Positions 15,676-23,898 of a DNA stretch of 64,000 nt are shown here, piece by piece. A program made the translations under genes and the position numbers. Position 1 is the stretch's first letter. Each line of letters opens with the position of its first letter. The DNA comes from JAEZFI01 sp044508215 (GTDB taxonomy: Bacteria > Actinomycetota > Acidimicrobiia > Acidimicrobiales > Microtrichaceae), in contig JBIQID010000005.1 of NCBI GenBank assembly GCA_044508215.1, positions 4,625 through 68,624 on the forward strand, read 5' to 3'. The notes beneath the pieces were generated by a model. It worked only from the letters and a program-made list of their open reading frames with translations, was not told the origin of the DNA and did no database searches.

Positions 15676-15775
15676 NNNNNNNNNNNNNNNNNNNNNNNNN
15701 NNNNNNNNNNNNNNNNNNNNNNNNNNNNNNNNNNNNNNNNNNNNNNNNNNNNNNNNNNNNNNNNNNNNNNNNNNN
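15676..15775. other. Assembly gap (100 N)
   Basis: Run of exactly 100 N between the end of carD and the 3' end of the convergent epimerase gene. Real size unknown. Confidence 0.95.
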
Positions 15776-16710
15776 CGCTCGAAGCGCGGTCGCGCCCACT
15801 CGACCATGTCCGCCACCCCGTCGCGCAGCGAGGTGCGCTCGACGCGGGGGAACAGGGCGGTGAGCCGCTCGACCGACGCCCGACGATCCCGGTCGTCGCC
15901 GGCGCGGGCGCCGTGGTGGCGCATCATCACCGGGGTGCCGGAGACCCCGGCGACCAGCTGGGCCAGCTCCACGATGCTGGTGCGACGGCCCGACCCCACG
16001 TTCACGGGACGCGGCGAGCACACGCGCTCGCGGAGCGCCGTGGCGATGATGCGGCTGACCGTGCCGGCGTCGATGAAGTCACGGGTCTGGCGGCCGTCGC
16101 CGTGGATGAGCAGCGGTTCGCCGGTGAGCGCAGCCCGCACGAACGCGGCGACCACGGCGCCTTCGCCCGCGTCCAGCGGCTGGTGCCGGCCGTACACGTC
16201 GAACAGGCGGAGGGTGAGCACCGGCAGGCCGTAGCTCTGCTGGTAGGCGGAGGCGAACGACTCGGCGGCCAGCTTCGAGGCAGCGAAGGGGGTGCGGGGG
16301 AGGGGCGCCAGCTCCTCGTGCGACGGGAGCGCCGGGTTGGCGCCGTAGATCGCAGCTGTCGACGCCAGGATCACGTGAGCGTCACCAGCGCGCCGGGCCG
16401 CCTCGAGCACGGCGACCGTGCCCTCGACGTTCACCCGCTGCGCGCCCACCGGGTCGGTCATCGCGGAGCCACTGCGGTGCTGGGCGGCCAGGTGCACGAT
16501 CGCGTCGACGTTCTCGGACGCCTCGGCGAGCGCTCGCGGGTCGCAGATCGACCCGAGCACCACGCGCACCGGCAGCGAGGCCAGGTCATCGGGGTCGCCG
16601 TGGGACGCGTCGTCGAGCACGACGATCTCGTCCACCGACGGATCGCCGGCAAGCAGGTGACAGAGGTTGGTGCCGATGAATCCGACACCGCCGGTGACGA
16701 GAACTCGCAT
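15776..16710 (-). CDS. NAD-dependent epimerase/dehydratase (3' end in gap; Tyr to Phe in active site)
   Basis: 311 residues visible. Extended short-chain dehydrogenase, like UDP-sugar 4-epimerases. It has the N-terminal VTGGVGFIGTNL NAD motif, IVHLAAQH, the Ser/Thr of ASTAAIYG, a substrate loop (RLFDVYGRHQ) and HGDGRQTRDFIDA. The usual YxxxK catalytic pair reads FAASK here: the codon is TTC, so Tyr has become Phe while Lys remains. That would impair normal epimerase chemistry, so it may be a dehydratase-like variant, a non-catalytic binder or a sequencing artefact. A structured 5' region precedes it. Confidence 0.82.
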
Positions 16711-16721
16711 GTGCTTCCCAT

Positions 16722-16796
16722 CGGCTGATCAGCCGCACTTCTGAGCCAGAAGGGGCCGAACGGCCCAAGAGCGTCGGAAGGGCTTCCGAGGCGCTC
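16722..16796 (-). promoter_or_regulatory. Palindrome and two hairpins before the epimerase gene
   Basis: Within 90 bases of the epimerase ATG are a perfect 14-bp palindrome CGGCTGATCAGCCG (16722-16735), a hairpin GGGCC/GGCCC (16753-16766) and a longer hairpin pairing 16769-16779 with 16784-16796 (11 pairs, two-base bulge). Either an operator plus structured leader, or a leader RNA with a terminator-like stem. No known riboswitch recognised. Confidence 0.45.
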
Positions 16797-16824
16797 CCCG
16801 GTCCAGATCACGTCCCGCTGACAG

Positions 16825-16858
16825 CCCCGCTCACGGTCCTGCGGACCCCCGCTCACGG
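16825..16858 (+). repeat. 12-bp direct repeats upstream of lipoprotein gene
   Basis: CCCCGCTCACGG occurs at 16825-16836 and 16847-16858, 22 bases apart (two helical turns), ending 18 bases before the -10 hexamer of the gene at 16889. The spacing suits a dimeric activator or repressor. Confidence 0.5.
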
Positions 16859-16876
16859 CATCGCACGGGTGGGCCG

Positions 16877-16882
16877 TACCAT
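16877..16882 (+). promoter_or_regulatory. -10 element, leaderless start at 16889
   Basis: TACCAT followed by 6 bases and the GTG at 16889. Confidence 0.5.
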
Positions 16883-16888
16883 GGCGCC

Positions 16889-17602
16889 GTGGCTGGTGTC
16901 GGGACACCGCGGAGACGGCTTCGGGTCGCGACCGCCATGGGAGCGGTCCTCGTCGTCGCGCTGTTCGCCACGGGCTGCGCGAGGGCGGAGTGGGACACCT
17001 CGGGGATCGACGACCCCACGACGACCACCCAGAAGGAGTACCCGCGGGACGAGGAGGGGCTCATCGAGTCGATCACCGACCGGTACTCCACCGAGGCGAA
17101 GAACCTCAACGTGTGGGCGGCCCCTCGTGAAGAAGCCCGCTGCGCGGCCGAGAAGATCGTCCGGGGCGTCGGCGTCGACAGGCTCCTCGACCTCGGCTTC
17201 GACCCCCAGGAGGGCCAGCTCGCCCTGGCGTACTCCGACGACGAGCGCGACGCCGTGCTGAACATCCTCGTGGGCTGCATCGACGTGGGCCACGCCGTCG
17301 CCGAGATGTTCAGCGCCTACCAGAAGCTCTCGGTCCCGGCGAGCCAGTGCCTGGGTGCCTCCATCGAGCGGCGCGGGTTGGCCCGCGACCTGATGGCGGG
17401 CCTGCTGGCCGGCACCGAGCCGGACCCCGCCGCGGAGGGCAACCGCCTCGGTGCCGGCATCACCGACGCGATGGCCGAGTGCCTCGACGCCACCAAGGAC
17501 CTCGTGCCGCTGATCCCGGCCGACCCGTTCCCCGAGGCGGACCTCGGCCCCGCCACCACGCTGCCGGCCTCCGAGGAGGGCGAGCCCGAGAGCGGCGACT
17601 GA
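16889..17602 (+). CDS. Putative lipoprotein of unknown function
   Basis: 237 residues. Basic n-region, hydrophobic stretch and lipobox LFATGC (lipidated Cys at about residue 30), then a Thr-rich linker and a mainly helical domain with several Cys (RCAAEK, VGCIDV, ASQCLG, AECLDA) that could form disulfides outside the membrane. I recognise no family. The GTG start is set by TACCAT 6 bases upstream. It sits immediately before lgt, whose enzyme would attach its lipid. Confidence 0.7.
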   Translation: MAGVGTPRRRLRVATAMGAVLVVALFATGCARAEWDTSGIDDPTTTTQKEYPRDEEGLIESITDRYSTEAKNLNVWAAPREEARCAAEKIVRGVGVDRLLDLGFDPQEGQLALAYSDDERDAVLNILVGCIDVGHAVAEMFSAYQKLSVPASQCLGASIERRGLARDLMAGLLAGTEPDPAAEGNRLGAGITDAMAECLDATKDLVPLIPADPFPEADLGPATTLPASEEGEPESGD

Positions 17603-17637
17603 GCCCGAGCGGGCACGCCCGCGTGGAGCCCTCCCCA

Positions 17638-17643
17638 TAGGAT
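17638..17643 (+). promoter_or_regulatory. -10 element, leaderless start of lgt
   Basis: TAGGAT followed by 7 bases and the GTG at 17651. Confidence 0.5.
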
Positions 17644-17650
17644 CGGGCTG

Positions 17651-18748
17651 GTGCTGACGTCCATCCCGAGCCCGTCGAACAACACCCTCGAACTGGGCCC
17701 GCTGGCCGTGAACTACTACGGCCTGATGATCGCCCTCGGCGTCCTCGCCGCGGTGTGGCTGGCCCGCCGACGCCTCGAGCAGATGGGCGACGACCCCGAC
17801 ATCATCACGGACCTCGCACTGTGGGCGGTCCCCGCGGGTCTGATCGGCACCCGGATCTACCACGTGATCACCGACTACAACCGGCTGTACTGCGGGGAGC
17901 CCGAGTGCTCGGGGTCGCTCTGGCCCGACGCCTTCATGATCTGGAAGGGCGGGCTGGGCATCCCCGGCGGCATCGCCGGCGGGTTCATCGTGGGCATCTG
18001 GTACGCACGGCGGAAGCACCTCTCGATCCCTCGCCTCATGGATGCGGCGGCGCCGGCGATCCCGCTCGCCCAGGCGATCGGCCGGTGGGGCAACTGGTTC
18101 AACCAGGAGCTGTTCGGACGGCCGACCGACCTCCCGTGGAAGCTCGAGATCACCAACCAGAACGCGCTCGCGGACGTCTACTCCCGCCGGCCGGACTACG
18201 AGGGCGAGACCTTCTTCCACCCGACGTTCCTCTACGAGAGCCTGTGGAACCTCGGCGCGGTGGCGGTGCTGATCCTCATGGGCCGCCGCCTGCGCCTCCG
18301 CCAGGGGAAGCTGTTCCCGGCGTACATCACCCTCTACTTCCTCGGCCGGATGTGGGTGGAGGAGCTCCGCATCGACACCGCGGCGGAGGTCGGGGGCCTG
18401 CGCTGGAACTTCGCGCTGTCGATCATCATGGTCGTGGTCGGCGTGGTGTGGTTCTTCTGGGGTGGTGCGAGGGCCGACGACGAGGAGCTGGCCGCCCGTG
18501 AGGAGCACGCACGCACGGGCCGCGCAGCGCTGGCGGCGCGCCGCGAGGCCGAGCGCAAGGGTGAGCCCGTGCGGGTGGGCGGTTCAGCCGCTGCCGAGTC
18601 GGAGGAGGGCGTCGCCGAGGAGCGGCCAGAGGTCGGCGGCCCAGGGGCCGAAGGCACGAGCGCCGAGGCCGATGGCCCCGACGCGTCGATCGGGGTCGAA
18701 CCAGAGGAAGGTGCCGGCGGCACCGAAGTGACCGAACGTCCGAGCTGA
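17651..18748 (+). CDS. lgt: Prolipoprotein diacylglyceryl transferase Lgt
   Basis: 365 residues. Membrane enzyme that transfers diacylglycerol from phosphatidylglycerol to the lipobox Cys of prolipoproteins. Several membrane helices are visible from residue 15 on, with conserved GGLGIPGGIAGG and the signature GRWGNWFNQELFG (about residues 145-157), including catalytic Arg and Glu/Asn positions. The last 90 residues form a charged, low-complexity tail after the final helix. That tail overlaps, on the opposite strand, the conserved C-terminus of the serine hydrolase by 165 bases. Confidence 0.95.
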   Translation: MLTSIPSPSNNTLELGPLAVNYYGLMIALGVLAAVWLARRRLEQMGDDPDIITDLALWAVPAGLIGTRIYHVITDYNRLYCGEPECSGSLWPDAFMIWKGGLGIPGGIAGGFIVGIWYARRKHLSIPRLMDAAAPAIPLAQAIGRWGNWFNQELFGRPTDLPWKLEITNQNALADVYSRRPDYEGETFFHPTFLYESLWNLGAVAVLILMGRRLRLRQGKLFPAYITLYFLGRMWVEELRIDTAAEVGGLRWNFALSIIMVVVGVVWFFWGGARADDEELAAREEHARTGRAALAARREAERKGEPVRVGGSAAAESEEGVAEERPEVGGPGAEGTSAEADGPDASIGVEPEEGAGGTEVTERPS

Positions 18749-19402
18749 CGCCCCGGTCGGCGTCCAATGGGGGTGCTTGGCCCCCTTGATCTCCACGCCC
18801 AGGCCCCACGGGCACGGCCGCTGCTGGCCGAAGCCCGGGACCACGCCGTCGAGCTCGGGGAAGTGGACCTCGACGGCGGTGGCGAGGGTGGATGGGTGGA
18901 GCAGCGTCGGGGCGGCCAGCTCTCCGACGAAGCGGAGCAGGTCCTCGACGTGCGACTCAGCGTCCTTCGCGGCGGAGTCCCCGAACCGGGTCGATGCCAT
19001 CCCGAGGGGTTGCAGCACCGCCTCCGTCACGTACTGCTGCCACCCGATGCCGCTGCGCCGCTCCAGCTCAGCGGCGAGCCGGTCGAAGCCGGTGTTCGAG
19101 TAGATGCGCCGGGCCCCGGGCGCCGCGATCGGCTCGTCGCCCTCCATCGGCAGCCCCGACGCGTGCGCGAGCAGGTGCCGAACGGTCGCCCCCTCGGGGC
19201 CCGCCGGGTCCGCCCAGTCCCACACGCCTTCCTCGGCTGCGATCCAGCATCCCAGCGCGACCAGCGGCTTGGTGACGGACGCGAGCGGCACCACGCGGTC
19301 GGTGGGACCCCAGCGACGAACCGTCGGCGAGGGATCGGATGCATCGAAAAGCGCAACCGCCGCTCCCGGTTCCCACTGCTCGAGCAGATCGTCGATCTCC
19401 AC
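18584..19402 (-). CDS. Serine hydrolase, beta-lactamase/D-Ala-D-Ala carboxypeptidase family (class C-like)
   Basis: 272 residues. Penicillin-binding-like fold with the nucleophile motif SVTK (about residue 38), the YSN motif (IYSNTGFDRL) and a third motif HFGAAG in place of KTG. There is no signal peptide or membrane segment, so it is probably a cytosolic esterase/amidase rather than a true beta-lactamase. GTG 19402 follows AAAGGGG closely. Its last 55 residues, which include the conserved late motif, are encoded opposite the tail of lgt. Confidence 0.85.
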   Translation of the reverse strand: MEIDDLLEQWEPGAAVALFDASDPSPTVRRWGPTDRVVPLASVTKPLVALGCWIAAEEGVWDWADPAGPEGATVRHLLAHASGLPMEGDEPIAAPGARRIYSNTGFDRLAAELERRSGIGWQQYVTEAVLQPLGMASTRFGDSAAKDAESHVEDLLRFVGELAAPTLLHPSTLATAVEVHFPELDGVVPGFGQQRPCPWGLGVEIKGAKHPHWTPTGASARTFGHFGAAGTFLWFDPDRRVGAIGLGARAFGPWAADLWPLLGDALLRLGSG

Positions 19403-19513
19403 GGGCCCCTTTGTACCCCGCTGCGGTGTGCCCTGCGGCCGGCCGAGATGCCAGTGGTGGAGGTGGTGAGCCGGTAGCCTGGAGAGGACACAGCAATCAA
19501 CCAGCGGACACAC

Positions 19514-20686
19514 ATGACCCCCACGTTCAGTTCGCTCGGAGTCAGCGAGGCGCTCGTCAGCGCCCTGGCCGAGCGGGGCATTGCCCAACCCTTTCCCATC
19601 CAGGCCCTCACGATCGCCGACGCACTCGCCGGGCGAGACGTGTGCGGCAAGGCCAAGACCGGCTCCGGCAAGACGCTCGCCTTCGGCGTGCCGGTGCTCC
19701 AGCTCATGCCGAAGGGCCAGCCCGGCCGGCCCACCGGCATCTGCCTCGTCCCGACGCGCGAGCTCGCGGTCCAGGTGCGTGACGAGCTCGAGCCGCTCGG
19801 CAAGGCGGTCGGCCGCACGGTCGGCGCCCTCTACGGCGGCGACCCGATCGACAAGCAGATGAAGCTGCTCGAGCGCGGCATCGACCTCGCCGTCTGCACG
19901 CCCGGGCGTGTCATCGACCTGATCGAGCGAAAGGCCATCGACGTCGCCGGCCTCACCCACGTGGTCGTCGACGAAGCCGACCGCATGGCCGACATGGGCT
20001 TCCTCCCGCAGGTCGAGTGGATCCTCCGCAACGTCGAGGGCACCCCCCAGACGCTGCTCTTCTCGGCCACCCTCGACGGCGTCGTCGACACGCTCGTGCA
20101 GCGCTACCAGAACGATCCGGTGCGCCACGAGGTCGCGTCACCCACCGTCACGGTCGACCAGATGCACCACCGGTTCCTGCACGTCCACGAGATGGACAAG
20201 GTCCGCGTGGCCGCCGCGATCATCGGATCGAACCGCCGGACGATCGTGTTCACGAACACGAAGCACGGCGCCGACCGGCTCGCCCGCAAGCTGAACGACG
20301 AGGGCGTCGCAGCCGCGGCCATCCACGGCGACCTCCGGCAGCAGGTCCGCGAGAAGTCCCTCGCCCAGTTCGCCGAGGGGAAGATGCAGGCGCTCGTGGC
20401 CACCGACGTGGCGGCACGTGGCATCCACATCGACGAGGTCGACGCGGTGATCCACTACGACCCGCCGATCGACCACAAGACCTACCTCCACCGCTCGGGC
20501 CGCACGGCCCGCGCCGGCGAGTCCGGCGTCGTGGTGTCGCTCTGCCTGTACAACCAGGAGCTCGAGGTGAAGCGCCTCCAGAAGCGCATCGGCCTCAACC
20601 AGCCGATCGTCGAGGTCTTCTCGAACGACCCACGCCTCGCCGACCTGGCGGCGTGGGACCCCGCAGCGGCCGACGCCGTCGCCTGA
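19514..20686 (+). CDS. DEAD-box ATP-dependent RNA helicase
   Basis: 390 residues, the two RecA-like domains with almost nothing else. Motifs in order: Q motif (GIAQPFPIQ), I (AKTGSGKT), Ia (PTREL), Ib (TPGR), II (DEAD), III (SAT), then IV (TIVFTNT), V (ATDVAARGIH) and VI (HRSGRTAR). Unwinds RNA duplexes, for example in ribosome assembly or cold adaptation. With no long basic C-terminal tail it is closest to short RhlE-type helicases, but the specific role is unclear. The stop is 16 bases from the methylase start. Confidence 0.95.
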   Translation: MTPTFSSLGVSEALVSALAERGIAQPFPIQALTIADALAGRDVCGKAKTGSGKTLAFGVPVLQLMPKGQPGRPTGICLVPTRELAVQVRDELEPLGKAVGRTVGALYGGDPIDKQMKLLERGIDLAVCTPGRVIDLIERKAIDVAGLTHVVVDEADRMADMGFLPQVEWILRNVEGTPQTLLFSATLDGVVDTLVQRYQNDPVRHEVASPTVTVDQMHHRFLHVHEMDKVRVAAAIIGSNRRTIVFTNTKHGADRLARKLNDEGVAAAAIHGDLRQQVREKSLAQFAEGKMQALVATDVAARGIHIDEVDAVIHYDPPIDHKTYLHRSGRTARAGESGVVVSLCLYNQELEVKRLQKRIGLNQPIVEVFSNDPRLADLAAWDPAAADAVA

Positions 20687-20702
20687 CCGGGTCGGGCGTC
20701 CT

Positions 20703-22445
20703 GTGGTGCAGGAGGCCTACGACGTCGGTCTGAGGTACGAGGCGACCCTCGATCGCCGCGCCCGTGACCTGGGCGCGTACTACACCCCGCCCGCCATCGC
20801 CCGCGGGCTGACCCGGCTCGCACTCGAGCGCAGCGGGTCCCGCCCGGTCCGTCGGGTGGTCGATCCCACCTGCGGGGGCGGCGCGTTCCTGGTGGCCGCG
20901 GCGGATGCGCTGGTGGAGGCCGGGCTGCACCCCTCCGACGCCCTCGCCGCGATCCACGGTGCGGACATCGATCCCGGCGCGGTGGCTGCCGCCAACGCGG
21001 CTCTCGAGGTCTGGGCCGGGCACCACGGGTTGGGGGAGCGGGACGCCGACCGCCCACGGGCGGAGGTGCTCGACGGCTTCGAGCTCCTCGACCGCCTCGC
21101 CGCCCGAGGGGGCGCCGACGTGGTGGTGGGCAACCCGCCCTTCCGGTCGCAGCTCCGCGGGGCGGCCGTCCACGACGGCGCGGAGCGCGGAGCGCTGCGG
21201 GCGCGGTTCGGTGCAGTGGCCCACGGCTACACCGACCTCGCGGGGCTGTTCCTCGTGGCGGCGGTCCGCTCCGTGGCGCCCGGCGGCGTGGTGGGCCTGG
21301 TCCAGCCCCGATCGGTGCTCGTCGCCGCCAACGCCGCCGGAGTGCGCGACGCTGTGCTGGCCGAGGGCGACCTCGCCGCCATGTGGTTGCCCGAGGAGGA
21401 CGTGTTCGAGGCGCAGGTCCAGGTCTGCGCGCCCCTCTTGGTCCGCCGGACGACCGGTGCGCCCTCNNNNNNNNNNNNNNNNNNNNNNNNNNNNNNNNNN
21501 NNNNNNNNNNNNNNNNNNNNNNNNNNNNNNNNNNNNNNNNNNNNNNNNNNNNNNNNNNNNNNNNNNTCGGTGGCGATGCGGCCCGTTCCGGTGCTGGACC
21601 GGCTCGACCGGGAGCCCGTGGTGGTGGCGAGGCTCGGGACGGGTTCCGCCACCTGGTCGCCCTTGGTGGCCGCTGCACAGGGAGTCCCACGGGTGGACGT
21701 CGCGTCGGAGCGCCTCGTCGGCGACGTCGCCACGGTCGTGGCCGGGTTCCGCGACGAGTACTACGGGCTGGTCGGCCTCGTCGCCGAGGCGGACGATCCT
21801 GCGGTGGCCGGCCAGCTGCGGCTGGCGACGGCCGGTTCGATCGAGGTGGGTCGGCACCTGTGGGGCGAGCGTCCGCAGCGGTTCGGTCGCCGCCGGTGGG
21901 AGCAGCCGGTCATCGACGCGGCGATCGCCGGGCACGGCGGGGTCGGCCTCCGCCGCTGGTGGGACCGCATGGGGACGCCGAAGGTGCTCGTCGCCACCCA
22001 GACCCGGGTCGTCGAGGCGGTGGCGGATCCCGACGGCGTCCTCGCGCCGGTGACCCCGGTGATCAGCGTCGTCCCGGACGTTCCGTCTCCGACCGACCCC
22101 TCCGGCCCGCTCGATCCGCACGCGATCGCTGCCGCTCTCTGTTCGCCGGTGGTCGCGGCGCTGGCCCAGCAGCGAGTCGCCGGATCCGGGATGAGCCCGA
22201 CGACGATGCGGCTCCGCGCCGCCGACGTGGCGGCGCTGCCCCTGCCCAGCGACGGAGCCGCATGGGAGCTGGCGACCGAAGCGTTCCGGACCGCCTGCGT
22301 GGACCCCTGCAACCGTTCGGCGTGGCGGCGCTATGCGGCGCTCGCGGTGGAGGCGCACGGCCACGGAGCCCGCGACGACCTCGTCGAGTGGTGGCTGGAC
22401 GCCGTCGGTGGCCTCGTCGAGCACCCCGGGGAGGATCGAGGTTGA
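20703..22445 (+). CDS. N-6 adenine DNA methyltransferase (interrupted by assembly gap)
   Basis: About 580 residues counting the gap. N-terminal AdoMet-binding domain with motif I DPTCGGGAFLVAAADAL, an acidic HGADIDP (motif II) and the catalytic motif IV NPPF (about residue 142), of the NPPY/F adenine-methylase class. The part after the gap stays in the same frame and contains a possible target-recognition region and a helical tail. No restriction gene is next to it, so it may be an orphan methylase or an Eco57I-like type II enzyme with a short C-terminus. GTG 20703 or 20706 could be the start. The true gap length is unknown. Confidence 0.8.
   Translation: MVQEAYDVGLRYEATLDRRARDLGAYYTPPAIARGLTRLALERSGSRPVRRVVDPTCGGGAFLVAAADALVEAGLHPSDALAAIHGADIDPGAVAAANAALEVWAGHHGLGERDADRPRAEVLDGFELLDRLAARGGADVVVGNPPFRSQLRGAAVHDGAERGALRARFGAVAHGYTDLAGLFLVAAVRSVAPGGVVGLVQPRSVLVAANAAGVRDAVLAEGDLAAMWLPEEDVFEAQVQVCAPLLVRRTTGAPXXXXXXXXXXXXXXXXXXXXXXXXXXXXXXXXXXSVAMRPVPVLDRLDREPVVVARLGTGSATWSPLVAAAQGVPRVDVASERLVGDVATVVAGFRDEYYGLVGLVAEADDPAVAGQLRLATAGSIEVGRHLWGERPQRFGRRRWEQPVIDAAIAGHGGVGLRRWWDRMGTPKVLVATQTRVVEAVADPDGVLAPVTPVISVVPDVPSPTDPSGPLDPHAIAAALCSPVVAALAQQRVAGSGMSPTTMRLRAADVAALPLPSDGAAWELATEAFRTACVDPCNRSAWRRYAALAVEAHGHGARDDLVEWWLDAVGGLVEHPGEDRG
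21467..21566. other. Assembly gap (100 N)
   Basis: Run of exactly 100 N inside the DNA methylase gene; part of its sequence may be missing. Confidence 0.95.
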
Positions 22446-22476
22446 CGCCGAGGGCCTCCGAGTGGTGGCATGCTCT

Positions 22477-22556
22477 CCACATCACGAGCGGCCCGTCAGG
22501 GTCCGGCAACCTGGGCGGACACCCAAGGTGCCTCCCGACCTCGGTCGGAGATGCGG
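22477..22556 (+). ncRNA. SAM riboswitch (SAM-I/SAM-IV clan, compact variant)
   Basis: Lies 115 bases before metX. P1: CCACATC (22477-22483) pairs with GATGCGG (22550-22556) with one A-C mismatch. P2: 22489-22494 pairs with 22499-22505 (GTCA loop, one bulge) and has no room for the kink-turn of classic SAM-I. The conserved CCGGCAACC core is at 22503-22511. P3: ACCTGGG (22509-22515) pairs with CCCAAGGT (22522-22529). The conserved AAGGTGCC follows. A CCGAC/GTCGG stem (22535-22548, CTCG loop) precedes the 3' strand of P1, which starts AGATG. S-adenosylmethionine binding would turn off metX-metY. The order of elements fits the SAM-I/IV clan. Confidence 0.78.
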
Positions 22557-22589
22557 TCGGCGCACCCCGCCGGCAACGAAGTGTCCCGT

Positions 22590-22606
22590 GGTGCGATGGT
22601 CGCACC
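22590..22606 (+). promoter_or_regulatory. Hairpin downstream of the riboswitch
   Basis: GGTGCGA, loop TGG, TCGCACC: a perfect 7-bp stem about 65 bases before the metX ATG. Candidate expression-platform element or terminator stem, though no T-run follows. Confidence 0.4.
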
Positions 22607-22671
22607 CGCCTCGGGTCGGGTCCCCGTCGGGTCGACGAACCGGCGCACGATCGCCGTGTCCCCGAGCACCC

Positions 22672-23892
22672 ATGCAACGTCCTGACCCCACACCGAACGA
22701 ACCGGCTGCCGTGAACCTCGAGGCACCCATGCCGGTCACGGGCGCCTGGCAGCCGGGCGACGAGCCCGGCGAGCGACGGTTCGCCACGGTGGTGAAGGAC
22801 CGTCCCTTCCGTCTGGAGGGCGGGGGAGTGCTCCGCCACATCGACGCGGCCTTCGAGACGTGGGGCACGCTCGCGCCCGACGCATCCAACGCGGTCCTCG
22901 TGTGCCACGCGCTCACCGGCGACAGCCACGCCGCTGGCCGTGCCGGCCCGGGGCATCCGGCGCCGGGGTGGTGGGCGGACCTGATCGGACCGGGCCTCGG
23001 CATCGACACCGACCGCTGGTTCGTGGTGTGCGTCAACGTGCTCGGGGGATGCCAGGGCACCACGGGGCCGGCCAGCGTCGACCCGGAGACCGGCCGCCCG
23101 TACGGCTCAGCCTTCCCGGTGGTCACGATCCGCGACATGGTGCGCGTGCAGGCGATGGTCGCCGACCACCTGGGCATCGACCGCTGGCACGCCGTGGTGG
23201 GTGGGTCGATGGGCGGCATGCAGGCGCTCGAGTGGCCGATCATGTTCCCCGACCGCGTCGGGTCGCTCGTGGCGATGGCCACCAGCGCCGAGGCGAGCGC
23301 CCAGCAGATCGCCTGGTCGATGGTGGGTCGGCGTGCGGTGATGCTCGACCCCAACTTCGCCGGCGGCGACTACTACGACCGTCCGCCGGGAGAAGGCCCC
23401 CACCGCGGGTTGGCGCTGGCACGGCAGATCGCGCAGATCCACTACCGGTCCGACGAGGCGTTCTCGGACCGCTTCGGTCGCACCCTCCTGGGCCAGGACG
23501 ATGCCGAGGGCTTCACGATGGAGCAGCGCTTCGACGTGGAGGGGTACCTCGACTACCACGGGCAGAAGCTCGTCCGCCGGTTCGACGCGAACTCCTACCT
23601 GCGGCTGAACAAGGCGATGGACCTCCACGACGTCGGGCGCGGCAGGGGGAGCACCAGCGCGGCGCTCCAGCGGATCTCCTGTCCGTCGATGGTGATGAGC
23701 ATCGAGAGCGACATCCTCTACCCGCCGCACCAGCAGGAGGCGCTGTGCCGCCTCATGCGTGAGGGCGGTGCGCGGGTCGGGTTCTACGAGATCCGCAGCC
23801 CCGATGGGCACGACGGCTTCCTCATCGAGACGAACCAGATCGCACCCATCGTGGCGGCCTTCCTCGACGGCGCCTCCGACCACCTCCTGTGA
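22672..23892 (+). CDS. metX: Homoserine O-acetyltransferase MetX
   Basis: 406 residues, alpha/beta hydrolase. Transfers acetyl from acetyl-CoA to homoserine, the first committed methionine step. Conserved: VLVCHALTGDSHAAG (oxyanion region), nucleophile elbow GGSMGGMQALEW (Ser at about residue 181), and late Asp (IESDILYPP) and His (SPDGHDGF). ATG 22672 is the first good start; GTG 22711 or ATG 22729 would also keep the conserved domain. The gene sits under a SAM riboswitch and 6 bases before the PLP sulfhydrylase, forming a methionine operon. O-succinyl specificity is not excluded. Confidence 0.93.
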   Translation: MQRPDPTPNEPAAVNLEAPMPVTGAWQPGDEPGERRFATVVKDRPFRLEGGGVLRHIDAAFETWGTLAPDASNAVLVCHALTGDSHAAGRAGPGHPAPGWWADLIGPGLGIDTDRWFVVCVNVLGGCQGTTGPASVDPETGRPYGSAFPVVTIRDMVRVQAMVADHLGIDRWHAVVGGSMGGMQALEWPIMFPDRVGSLVAMATSAEASAQQIAWSMVGRRAVMLDPNFAGGDYYDRPPGEGPHRGLALARQIAQIHYRSDEAFSDRFGRTLLGQDDAEGFTMEQRFDVEGYLDYHGQKLVRRFDANSYLRLNKAMDLHDVGRGRGSTSAALQRISCPSMVMSIESDILYPPHQQEALCRLMREGGARVGFYEIRSPDGHDGFLIETNQIAPIVAAFLDGASDHLL

Positions 23893-23898
23893 GATGAC

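Noticed and set aside
20703..22445. Full restriction-modification system
   Set aside because: Only a methylase-type enzyme is present; neighbours are a helicase and methionine genes, with no nuclease gene in sight.
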